DNA of 64,000 nt from Acanthococcus lagerstroemiae (taxonomy: Eukaryota > Arthropoda > Insecta > Hemiptera > Eriococcidae): assembly GCA_031841125.1 (NCBI GenBank), contig CM063111.1:45768955-45832954 (forward strand), read 5' to 3'. The notes below the pieces were generated by a model that was not told the origin of the DNA, made no database searches, and was given only the letters and a program-made list of their open reading frames with translations. Shown piece by piece: positions 45,601-57,600 of this stretch; positions within the stretch are counted from its first letter, which is position 1, and each line of letters starts with the position of its first letter. The translations under genes and the position numbers were made by a program.

Positions 45601-48600
45601 TGACGCGAATAGTACTCGATAGTGGCTCGTGTATTCGCCCGATCCGTACGAACTTCTATCCACATTCTGTATTTATGTGTAGAGAGTAAGCGTTTGTCCC
45701 GGCAGCCGCATTTACATCGCGCTGCCACATTGCCCTACATCCGAATACTTCCTATTGATTCGCTGTGTACGTATCGCCGCTGGTTGACTGTGTGCTTCAG
45801 GCTTGCACTGAACAAACGTAATTCCGCTTTTGAGAAACCGCGGAAGCCATGACTGACGATGGCAAATAGCGCCCAACTCGTGCACTAAGAGTTGTACACT
45901 TCTCTTCTTGAGTGTGTATTCCATTATACCCGAGGCGATGTTGGATACGTGCGAAGTTCACTTCTTCCTCCATCTTCCGTTGTACCCGAAACGATTGAAT
46001 ATGCGAGTCAACTTTGACTAGATATTAGACGGATCATCTCTCGCCTCATCGTTATGATCCCGTTCGATAGAGAAAGCCGAATACGTCGTTGCGGTGTAAT
46101 TTGTAGACACTCAACTTGCACCCATGATTATTGTAGTTTGCATTTTACGTCGGATTCCTTGTAATATTTATGTTTGTCTTGCTTTCTTCAGGATGCGCCG
46201 GGAACGTGAAGAACGTTTACGTGTGTCCGGGACGAAGCATGAAGACGAGGTAAGAATTACCGATTTTTCTGTATGATCGAGCGGTGGTCATCTCTCGGAG
46301 ATTGTGTGTGAGTGTGGTGGGGGGTATGTATGTCTAAGTGGACTGAACAGCCACCATCTGAACTGCCAGGAAATCTTGTAGAGACATGCAAGTATGCGAG
46401 TTACTAGACCGCAAATTGCACCGGGGGTCCGCAGCAGCTCTGTCATTGTGTCCAGTGAGAGCCGAGCTTCGTTCGTCGGCCCTCTGTCTCGACCACTCTG
46501 TCTACATCTTCTTCATGATCTTGAGCGTAAAAAATGAAAAAAAAAAGACTGTGAGGTTATATATCGATAAAATCGCGACCAAAAGCACCTAGGAGTAGAC
46601 AAACTCCGACAGATAAACCCTGTTGAAAGCAATGAAAAACTACAGCAGTATCTCTTTCCAGGAAATGTAGCTTTTCCAAGTATTAATAACTGATGATAGC
46701 GTTCCAAATGGTAAATAATTTTCCCGGACGTAAGAAGCTCCCCATTCGGATGTCCGGGAGGGAGCTACTTGGGGGAGCATCATCATCGGAAAATTTTAAA
46801 AAGAAAGGCGCAATTAAAAAAGAAGCTTGAATGAAGTTTGAAGATTAGAGAATCGTAAGAGAGAAATGAAGATGTTTAACCTAGGACTAGTTGGAATAAG
46901 TGAAGTAAGGTGGAAAGAGGAGAATGATTTTTGGTCAGGAGACTTTAGAATAATAAATACAGAGGGAATACGTAAAAGGGCAAGCAGGCGTCGGAATTGT
47001 TATGAATAAACAAATAGGTAATAAAGTTATGTATTATAAACAGAGTGAAAGGTTAATCTTGAACAATGGGGGTCTGGTTGGCCGAGTGGATAGCCCACTG
47101 GTCTCAAATCCGGAGGTTCCCGGGTTCGAGTCCACGTAGCAACTCGCTCTATTTCGACCTAGACTAGTTTTTCGACAAGATGAGACGAGGGCTAAGGCAA
47201 ACCTAACAGTCTCCCCGGCGTCTCTCAAGTACCTAATGCTCGAAAGGGCGGATTCCGGGGCTCAGGTTGAGAGGAAAATTAGAAAAGAAGTACTTACAAC
47301 AATAATACTAGTGTATATGCCTACTAATACTCACGAGGACGAAGAAATTGAGGAGGCATATGAAGAATTAGGACTTATGAACAGGGTGGTCACTTTTCTG
47401 GAAATCCTGGAAGTCAGGAAACTCTGTTAGACTTGGAAAAGTCAGGGAATTTTGAAGAAAATTTTATGATGTAAAAGTTTTATACAATTTTCTCTGACAG
47501 ACTCAATTGAACTCCCCCTCCCCTCAATAATTTAAACAGTAATGTTTGCTGGGCAATTGTAAAACATGGAAATATATGTATTGTAGCCGTATCCTTATTC
47601 AGTCGTCATCTTTATATCGCAAAGATACAACCGTTTAAAAACAGTTGCTTTATTGTGATTAGGTTTGACGAGTCCTTCAACAAGATCGCGCAGAAAGGTC
47701 AGCTGAATGTTTTTCTTTGTTATTGGAATGCAAAAAAGAATCAAGTGAGCACTCGGTAGTATAATTCCTCAGTTGGGGGTTTTGGATTAGGAATGAGAAA
47801 TGAAAGAGGAGAGCGTTTGATACAGTTTTGTGCGAAGTATAACCTAGTTATAGGAAATATTCAATTTAAAAATCATTATAGAAGAAAGGTATACGTGGAA
47901 GAGTCCAGGTTATGAAGGTAGATATCAAATTGATTATATTTGTATTATCACAAAACAACGTTTTAGGAATCTAATATTAGACTGTAAAACTTATTCGGGA
48001 GCCGATATTGACAGGAATCATGGCTTGGTAATAATGAAATGCAGGCTTGAATTGAAGAAACTTGGTAGAAAAGAAGAGGCAAAAAGATGGAATTTGAAAA
48101 AGTTTAAAAATATTAATACTAGAGAGAAATATCAAGAGGATATTGCATTAGAATTAGAGGCTGAAAAAACACAGAAAATCAACAGTGTGGAAGAAGAGTG
48201 GGGTAAAATAAAGGCGGGAATATTAAAGTCAGAAAAAAATCTAGGTAAAACTAAGAAGAAAAGAAACCATGGATGAAGAAGGAAATCCTCAGAAAGGGGG
48301 ATGAACGAAGAAAATATAAGAATGTTACCGATAGGGAAGATAGATTAGCCTATCAAAAGTTTAGGAGTGAAATAAAGAGAGTGTAAAAAAGGCAAAGGAG
48401 GAATGGATGAGAGAAAAAAGTGATTAGATAAAAGAGTTCATGAATAAAGGACAAATAGACTTGGCCTATAGAAAAGTAAAAATATAATTGGGAAAAAAAG
48501 GAAGAAAGCAAGTGATATAACAAATAAGATGGGAGAACCTGTTTATACAGCTGAAGGAAAAGTGAAAAGGTGGGTAGAGTATGTAGAAGGAAGAATGGAG

Positions 48601-51600
48601 CGGAAGGAAGATGTGGAAGAAGATGAGATGAGAGACTCAATTTTAAGAGGTGAATTTGATAAAGCATTGAGAGATGAAAAGGAAAGCTCCAGGAGTGGAT
48701 GAAATACCAGCTGAATTATTACAGAACTTAGGAGAATATGTACTTCATAAACTGTATAAATTAGCATGTTATATTTAAGATGAAGGGGAAGTGCCTCTTT
48801 GAAGAGTGCTATTACCTTTCTCTAATTTGCTCTCAACCGGAGCCCTGGAATCCGCCCTTTCGAGCATTACCTCAGAGACGTCGGGGAGGCTGTTAGGGGC
48901 TGTCTTAGCCCTCTTCACTTCTGGCCGAAAAACCGGCCTAGGTTGAAATCTGGCGAGTCGCTACGTGGGATCGAACCCGAGAGCTCCGGATTCCGAGGTA
49001 ACTAAACCAAAAAAAGCAGAAGCTGATAGGTGTGGAAATTATCGAACAATTAGTCTTCTTTCGCATGCTTCAAAAATATTAACTAGGATAATTTACAGGA
49101 GAATTGAGAATAGAATAAATGCAGAATTAGGAGATGATCAGTTTGGATTTAGAAAAAGTAGAGGATTAGGGAAGCAGTATTAGCTTTGAGATTAATTGTA
49201 GATGGGAGGCTCAAAAAGGGGCAGGATACATACCGGGTGGTGCATGAGAACTCGCACCAATGTAATTTGCCCAATAGTGCGTGCTTAGGATGCACCAGCG
49301 TATACTATACGTATTATATTATACAGGTGAACCATGAGAAAACGCACCAAATGTGCAAAACGATGAAATATTCTTCGGGGAAAATCTCAGATGATTTTCG
49401 GAGAATTTCATCGAAAATCTTCGGGGAAGATCTCCGATGATTTCCAAGGAATTTTATCAAAAGTCTTCGAGAACAATTTTCAGGGAAACTTTCCGATAAT
49501 TTTCAGAGAATTCATCAGAAGAAACTTCGATGGTTTTTGAAGAATTTTACGAAAATCTTCAGGAAAAATCTCCGATGATTTCCGAAGAATAATTCATTAG
49601 AAATCTTTGAGAAGAATCTCCGATGATTTTTAAGGAATTTTATCAGAAATTTTTGATTTAAAAAAGTCCGATAATTTCCGAGGAATCTCATCGAAAATCT
49701 TTAGAAAAATCTTCCAATGTTTTCCAGAAAATTTTATCAAAATTGTTCGAGAAAAATTTTGATAATTTTTGATGAATTTCATCGGAAATATTCGAAGAGG
49801 AAGGGGTATCTGATGATTTTTTAAGAATTTTATCAAAAATCTGCGGGGAAAATGTTCGATGATCTCCGAAGGATTTCATCGGAAATCTTCAAGAAGATCT
49901 CCGCTGATTTTTAAGGAATTTCATCGTAATTTCCGAAGAATTGAGACTATTTTCCACTCATGCGATCGGATCAGAGATTTTTCCCGAAGATTTTTGATGA
50001 AATTCTCGAAAATTTCCCGCGATTTCAGAAGAATTTTATCGGAAATATTTGAGAAAAATCTTTTATAAAATTTCACTGGGAATCTTCGTTAAATCTTTGA
50101 AAATGATCTCCGCTAATTGTCAGAGAATTTCATCGGTAGTCTTCAGAAAATATTTCCAACGACTTCCAAAGAATTTCATCAAAAGTCTTCGGGAAAAATC
50201 TCCAATCCCATCGTATGAGTGGAAAATAGTCTCAATTCTTCGGAAATTACCGGAATTTTTCCCCAAAAATTTCCGATGAAATTCCTTAAGAATCATCAGA
50301 GATTCTTCTCGAAGATTTCTGATGAAATTCTTCGGATATCATCGAACATTTTTGCTGAAGATTTTTGATAAAATTCTTCTAAACATTGAAGTTTTTCTCA
50401 GAATATTTCCGATGAAATTCATCAAAAATTATCGGAAAATTTTCCCGAAGATTTTTGAAGAAATTCTTTGGAACACATTGGATGTATTTCTGAAGATTCC
50501 GATGAAATTCTGCGGAAATTATCGAGGTTATTCTCGAATATTTCTGATAAAATTCCGTGGAAATCATTGAAAATTTCCCCCGAACGTTTCTGATGAAATT
50601 CTTCAGAAATCATCGGTAATTTATTCCAAAAATTTCCAATGATAATCTCTGGAAATCGTCGAAACTTTTTTCTGGAAAAATCTTTCAAAAATCATCAGAG
50701 ATACCTCTCGATGTTTTTCGATAAAATCTTTTGGAATCATTGGAGATTTTTCCTAAAGACTTCCGACAAAATTCTCCTGAAATCATTGGCTTTTTACTCA
50801 ATGATGTCCGATGAAATTTATAGAAAATGATCCTTAAATTTTTTAAATATTTTCGACAAAATTCCTGTGAAATGATCTTTGGAAATCAAAGGAATCTTCT
50901 CGAAGATTCCTAATGAAATTCTTTGGAAATCGTCGGAGATTTTTTCTGAAGATTTTCGATGAGATTCTTCGGAAAATACCTGTCGGAATTTTTTCCCCAA
51001 ATTTTCCGATGAAATTCCTTAATTATCATCAGAGATTCTTCTCGAAGATTTCTAATGAAATTATTCTTTGGAAATCATCGGAGATTTTTTCTGAAGATTT
51101 TCGATAAAATTCTTCAAAAACCATCGAAGTTTTTTTCGATGAAATTCTCTAAAAATTATCGGAAAATTTTCCTGAAAATTGTTCTCAAAGATTTCTGATA
51201 AAATTCTTTGGAAATCATCGGAGATTATCCCCGAAGAATTATTTCATCGTTTTGCACATTTGGTGCGTTTTCTCGCAGTCCACCTGTATAATATAACACG
51301 TATAGTGTACGCTGGTGCATCCTGAGCACGCACCATAAGGCAAATTACATTGATGCGAGTTCTCATGCACCAGCCTGTATATGGCATGCATTGATATTGA
51401 AAAAGCTTTTGACAATGTTGAATGAAATAAAATGTTTGATATATTATTAGAAAGATAGGGAAAAAATTTAAAGAAAGTCATGTTATTTCAAACTACATAA
51501 AGGACAGAAAGTTTTATTAAGAACAGTAAGAGAGATGTGGGAGGCTAACATAAGAAAAGGTGTAAGGCATTGGTGCTCCTTATCGCCAGTATTATTTACT

Positions 51601-54600
51601 CAGTATACATGGAGACCGAGTAAAGGTGCTCAGGTTTGCAGATGTTATTGTCTTATTAGCTGGAAGGAGTATTGATTTGGCATACATTTTAGATGGAATG
51701 GAGGAGATTTTGAGTATAGAATATCGTATGAGAATAAATAAAAGCAAAACTAAAGTAATGGTATGTAATCGATGTAAACATGATAGCTTAAATATAAATA
51801 TTGGACAGGAAACGATTGAGGAAGTACGCGAATTTTGCTATTTACGGAGTAAAAAGGATATTAGTAGTAGACTAGCACAAGCCAAATTAGCATTTTATCA
51901 AAAAAGCAATATTTTCAAATTAAAAATAAATCTGGAAATCGAAAAATTGTTCTTGAAAACTTACGTTTGCAGTGTAGCCGTGTATGGATGTGAAACGTGG
52001 ACCATACGGAAACCAGAGAAGAGAAGGATCGAAGTTTTTGAGATGTGCTGCTATAGGCGGATTATTATTATTATTATTATACAGCTTTGGATTGTACATA
52101 AACGTTACAATCCGCCCAACTCACGGGCATGAGCCTCTCCTACCTTTTCCCATGAAACTCTGTTCTTTGTCATCTTTCCCCCACATTGTCCCAACTCTCC
52201 TGTCAATTTCGTCCCGCCACCTGCTTGCTGGTCTTCCCTTTTTCCTCGTGCTTCGGTAAGGAGTCCAGTCAGTTAGTTTTTTATGTCATTTGTCGTGTTT
52301 TTCTCTGGCTAAGTGTCCTTCATATTTGGATTTTAGTTTTTTGACTTTATGTGTGATCGTTTCCGCTTTGGTCATTGCGTATAACTTTGTGTTCTTGACC
52401 TTGTCTCTAGATCTGATGTTGAGGATATTTATACTTCTTCCCATTTTGTTTTGAGTCACTTGTAATCTGTTTAATTGAGATTTAGTCAGGGTCCAAGTCT
52501 GGGCTCCGTACGTTAAGCAAGGAGTCACACAGCTATCGAAGATTTTGATCTTTGTTTGTAGTCCCATTTTACTTTTAAAAATGTATTTGAGAACCCAAAA
52601 GCTTTTCCACTCGTTTCTTATACGCTTTCTTATCTCAGCATCAAATGTATTGTTGACTGTCAACATTTGACCCAAATAATTGAATTGGTCTACTTTTTCG
52701 ACTTGAATGTCGTCTAAACTTAGTTTTGCATTTTCATTTGTTGATAGAAAATTTGTCTTGCTGAGGTTAATTGTCAGTCCTACTTTTCCGCAATCCTGCT
52801 TTAGCTCTGATGCCATCTCTCCCAACTCCCTTGCGCTTTTGCTTATTAGAATTATGTCATCAGAGAACCTAAAATTGTTTAGATATTTTCCATCAAATTT
52901 AATTCCTTTGTTGTCCCAATCTAGGCCGCGAAAGGTTTGGTGAGAGGGGTCCTCTTGTCTGACGCCCCTTTGTACTACGCATTTCCTGCCTTCTCTATTC
53001 AGTTTGACGTATGCGGTTGCGTTCTTGTATACAATTTGCAGGACTTTCACGATTGTACCGGGGATGCTTTGGGATGGGAGATATTCTCAATTTTTTCCCT
53101 GGAAAGTAGTGTGTCGAAGGCCTTGTTGAAGTCTATGAAAAGTGCATTTACCTCTAGATTGTATTCTCTTGCTTTTTCGAACAGTCGATTTACGGAGTGA
53201 ATATGATTGATTGTGGAATAAGACCTAAAGCCGGCCTGTTCGTATGGTTAGTTTTCACCTAACAACGTGACTATTCTGTCTTTGAAGATTTTCATATAGG
53301 TTTTACCCATACTTAGCATCAAGTACTTAACAGAGTAGGAGGTAAAATAGATATTTGGAATTATCTGAAGAAAAGGAGAAATAAACTAATAGGGTATAAT
53401 TTGAGGCACCCAGGAATAATATCACTGTTGCTAGAAGGAAGAGTGGAGGGAAAGAATATTGGGTAGGTCGGCAAAGATTCCATTATGTTTAACAGATAAT
53501 CAAGGATGTCAAATGTGTAAGTGTTACTACGAAATGAAAAAACTTGCTCAAGATAGGGAGAAATGGAGAGCTGCATCAAACCGGTGGTAAGACTAATAAC
53601 CTTATCATCATCATCACATTTTATCAGTCGGTGGTCAGAATGGAATCTAAAGCCGCGTACTACATCAAAATTTGTAATAGTATTTGTTTGCACTAGAGTC
53701 AGCATGTAGCCAATTTGATTTCTGTACTCTAAATTGGGAGAGATCCACATCCACATTCTTCCTGCTCGCTTCTTGAATAGAGAATTTATTATTTGTAGCT
53801 GGTGTTGCTGGCAGAACCTAGTGAGCTTCTATCCTCTATCGTTTCTTCTTCCTGTCTGGCTATTAAAATTCCCCATAATTATCAATTTGTTCATAACATT
53901 TATTTTTATCTCTCCTGTTTGTTCACTCATTTCTTTGTAAAAGATATCGCTTATTGATTTATCTGTAGCAGCGGTAGGAGCATACACCTGTATTAGTATG
54001 ATGGTTGTTACTGTTTCTTAGGATAATCTTCAATACTGCTATCCTTTCAGATATTCCCTTGAATGATACAATTTTTGCCGCCATCTGTGACTAACTAGAA
54101 ATCCTACTCCTTTTTTGTCCTTTTTCGCCTCCTGTATAGCAAAACATATTTCCCGTTTTTGTTTGTATAATGTTTTCTCCCTCCTTTCTTACTTCTGATA
54201 TCCCTAATACATATATCTATTTTTGTTTTTTCCATTTCACTTTCTAGTTCGTTTAGACTTGTCATTTCCCTGTGGAGATCTTACATTAAGTGACGCAATT
54301 TTCATAATGTCACTCTTTTCCATATTTTCCTCTCCTTTGTACTTTTTCTTATTCTCTTCATTATTTACTTTCTGTTCCTTTTGTCCTATTTTCGACCTGG
54401 AATTCTTGCGTATCGTTTTTATCCTGTTCTGGTCATCTCCAACTTTCTTCCTGTTTCTGTGGTGAAGACTATATTTTATTTCATTTTTACTGCTTTCATT
54501 TTTAGCATTACTTTTTTCATCGTATTTTAATTTATCACTTACATGGGCTGTTGAGGGGAATAGTCTTTCTCGCCCTCGCTGACTAGGCGTGACTGGGCGA

Positions 54601-57600
54601 GGAGGGTCTAAGAATAAATGCGGAAAAAACAAAACTAATCTCAAATAGTGATACAAATTTCCCATAGTAGTGGAAGCAAAAACAATTGAAAAAGTAGATG
54701 AAGCTATTTATCTCGGTCAAACTATCAGTTTTGAAAATAGAGTGGATGACGAAGTGAAAATAAGAATAACAATAGGATGGAACAAGATTGGGAGTTAGAA
54801 ACATATTTTTAAAGGACGGTACCTAATAAACTCAAAAGTGCAATATCCAACGCAAATATTACTCCGACAATAACATATGGCTCACAGACCTGGGCAACAA
54901 CGAAGAACCAACAAAAACATCTCAATATAACACAAAATAAAATGAAAATATCCTGAACTTAAAACTACGAAACAAAGCCCCTCTAAAAATAATACGAAAC
55001 AGACTACCGGAAATCGAAAACATACTAACCGTACATAGAAAACAGAAATGAAACTGGGCAAGCCACGTCGGAAGACTTGCAGACAACAGATGGACCCAAA
55101 GAGTAACAGTCTGGAACCCATACACCTCAAGGAGAGTAGGAAAGCCGGTAAGATGGAGAGATAACTTTCTGATGCATTTGACACATTTTTTAAAAACAAA
55201 TTATAACACAGAATAACTTGGGATGGAAGGGAATAGGAAAGACTGAGGGAGGCCTTTGCCCGCAGGCAGGGTATGGTGCGGTAGGGGTTTCCGTTCCTCT
55301 GGCTAAGCAACAAACAGATTCTGTATACCCAAACTATTTTCCGCGCAATAAAGACTACTTTACACTTTTTGGTTATCCTCCCAACTGGAGTTCTTCTTTC
55401 AAGCAAACTGGTATTTGATGTACCTTCGGTTATCTCGACCCCCTCATTACCACTCCTCAAATTGAGCTGAATCATGCCGAGACTTTGGCTCACAATATTG
55501 TGTCCTAAATAGGACAGAAATCAGTTGTTGGCCATTTATCTTTTCTCGCATAGTCGGCCCTTCGCACCTCTCTTTGTATCCCTTTATCTTTCAGGGATTT
55601 TGAAGTTTGTTTTCCACCCCATATTGTAGGAAGGTTCGGAAATATGAAAGTGTTTTCTCGTAATCTTCATTCGTACTTGTGTTGCAGAATAATGTGGCCT
55701 CCTCCGAGGAAGAATTGGAAGGCGACGAAGAGTTGGATAATGAGCCGCAGGTAGAAGAGGAAGACGAAGATGTAAAGCCGGATCTGAAAGTCCTAGATGA
55801 AGACAAGACGGAAAGCAGTAAGAAAGGAGTGAAAAAAGTGATCAAAAAGGAGCCGGCCATTTCGCCCGAGGTATTTTACCGATACTCACATATTAATATC
55901 TTACGATGTATGTATCTTATCCGCCGTCAGTCCGGTAATGACCTTTCACTTCCGCACGCAGAAAAACAACGCCGCGAATGAGTCGTCGGAGCCGAAAGAA
56001 AAGAAAAAGTATGCGCCGGTGAAGGGATTGCGCCGAGATCACATCGCGCTGAAGTGTGCCCAGTGTAAGACGGAGTTCGAAACCTTCAAGGTACAAATGA
56101 TTGGAAACATTTCGATGTGTTCGAAGTAACCGTGATGTGTGCTACTATCTTGACTGATGTTGCAGGTTTACCACATGCATCTGTCTTCGTACAAACATAA
56201 AAGCGCCATGGAAAAATTACTGTACTCGATGAAACAGAAGTTGAGTCGTATGCGCACGGAGCAACGAGAACAGCAACGGATTATAGACGAACAGAGTGAC
56301 GACTTCGCCAAGACCTCTTACTGCAAACTGTGTAAATTGAACTACAAACAAACCAAGCAGGAACACTGTACTTCAGACTTCCACATTGTTAGTACAGTTC
56401 TTATTGCTCGATTTGTAAAAATTGAATGCTCGATGGACGTTTTTCATATTCGTGTTTATTGTTTTCTTCCTTCAGAATATGCAGGAGTTCCTGAATCCCC
56501 GGTGCTCCGTTTGTCGAATTTCTTTCGGGACACCCATTTTGTATGAGCATCATAGGTGCACCCTACAACACATAAAAGTATGTCTGGCTCCAGTTTAGAC
56601 ACTCTTGATTTTCTAATGCAAATATCTTCGGGTCTGATGTTACTCAAGTCAATCCTGATTCGTGTTCTTGTCTGTGTTTTCAGCGTAAAGCATTCTTAGA
56701 GAAGAAGAAAGAGCTGAGCCTAAAGGATGCGGATCTGGAGGATGAGAACAACGAAGAAGATAGTTTCATGGTTCTGGATTCTGTCGGTTCGGCTGACGGT
56801 ACGTGAACTTCAGTGTTTCTCTTGTGTTCTTCATTGGTCAGACGTTTACGATAAGTTTGTAAATTTTTTTCTCGTTGCAGAGTCAAACGATGAGTCAGAA
56901 AAGCCTGCTGGATCTGGAGACGCCGCGAATACTACTGGTAGCTCGGAGACAAAAAAGAAAGCACCGAAAGTAATAGGTACGCGTCTGTATTCCTTATTCA
57001 CATGTTCAGTTTTTGAAGGGGAAAAAAACTTCTTGAATGTACTTGACCCTACACGTCATTGTTCTGAAATACCGAGAAAGAAAAAAACTAGAATGCCAGA
57101 AGGAACAAACCAACAAGACTATTGAAAAACCCCCGAAGTCGGTGTTGGTCCTGAGAAGTTGGAAACGAGTCTCGAAAAATTTTAAGAGTGTGTATGAATC
57201 AATAAAAAAAAGTCTTAGTGAGGTATATCATTCATAAGAAAAATCCATTCTGATAGTCATACACGAATTACCAAGTGTTTCAGCTAACTTCGAACAAATA
57301 ACGAAGTCTGCGTGAGTCCTAAGAGAATTTTGAAAAGTTTGAAACATCTCTTAAGGAATTATTAATTAGTCTAGGGAAGTCTTAAATATTTCAGTAAATA
57401 GTCTTGGCGAGACTGAAGGGGGTGTGAAGACTATTAAAGCGTCTCAAACAAGTTTGGAATTATGTGTGCAAACCTTGTTTCAGTTTTAGAGACTTTCAAG
57501 CTAATCTTGAAGAATGTTTGAACCAGTATTGAAGAATTTTTAAGTCTTGAAGTATCTTTAGCAAATCTCAATGAATCTTGATCAAGTCTTGAACGGGTCT

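Larger units (their letters stand above)
46800..53612 (+). pseudogene. Plus-strand LINE, split by later insertions
   Basis: Pieces in order along the plus strand make one APE-type non-LTR element. Endonuclease starts near 46860 ('MFNLGLVGISEVRWKEEN') and continues at 47290 ('LVYMPTNTHEDEEIEEAY') and 47780 ('GLGMRNERGERLIQFCAKYN'). RT begins near 49020 ('GNYRTISLLSHASKILTRII', 'DDQFGFRKSRG') and resumes at 51378 ('MACIDIEKAFDNVE'). 'RFADVIVLLAG' is at 51631, where the usual second catalytic Asp is Val. Then comes 'TYVCSVAVYGCETWT' (about 51960). The C-terminal 'KRRNKLIGYNLRHPG' and 'KLAQDREKWRAASN' lie at 53375-53590. Interrupting insertions are listed separately. Many stops and shifts make it dead. 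Confidence 0.8.

Noticed and set aside
47071..47145. tRNA gene with Leu/Ser-like features
   Set aside because: A and B boxes are present, but the body and tail are shared with other SINE copies and the acceptor stem does not pair well by eye.
49380..51230. CRISPR-like or satellite array
   Set aside because: Units drift strongly, have no constant spacers, and reverse orientation across the centre; the host is a eukaryote.
54882..55493. 203-codon minus-strand open frame
   Set aside because: It is hydrophobic by composition, antisense to a recognisable LINE RT fragment, and has no domain.
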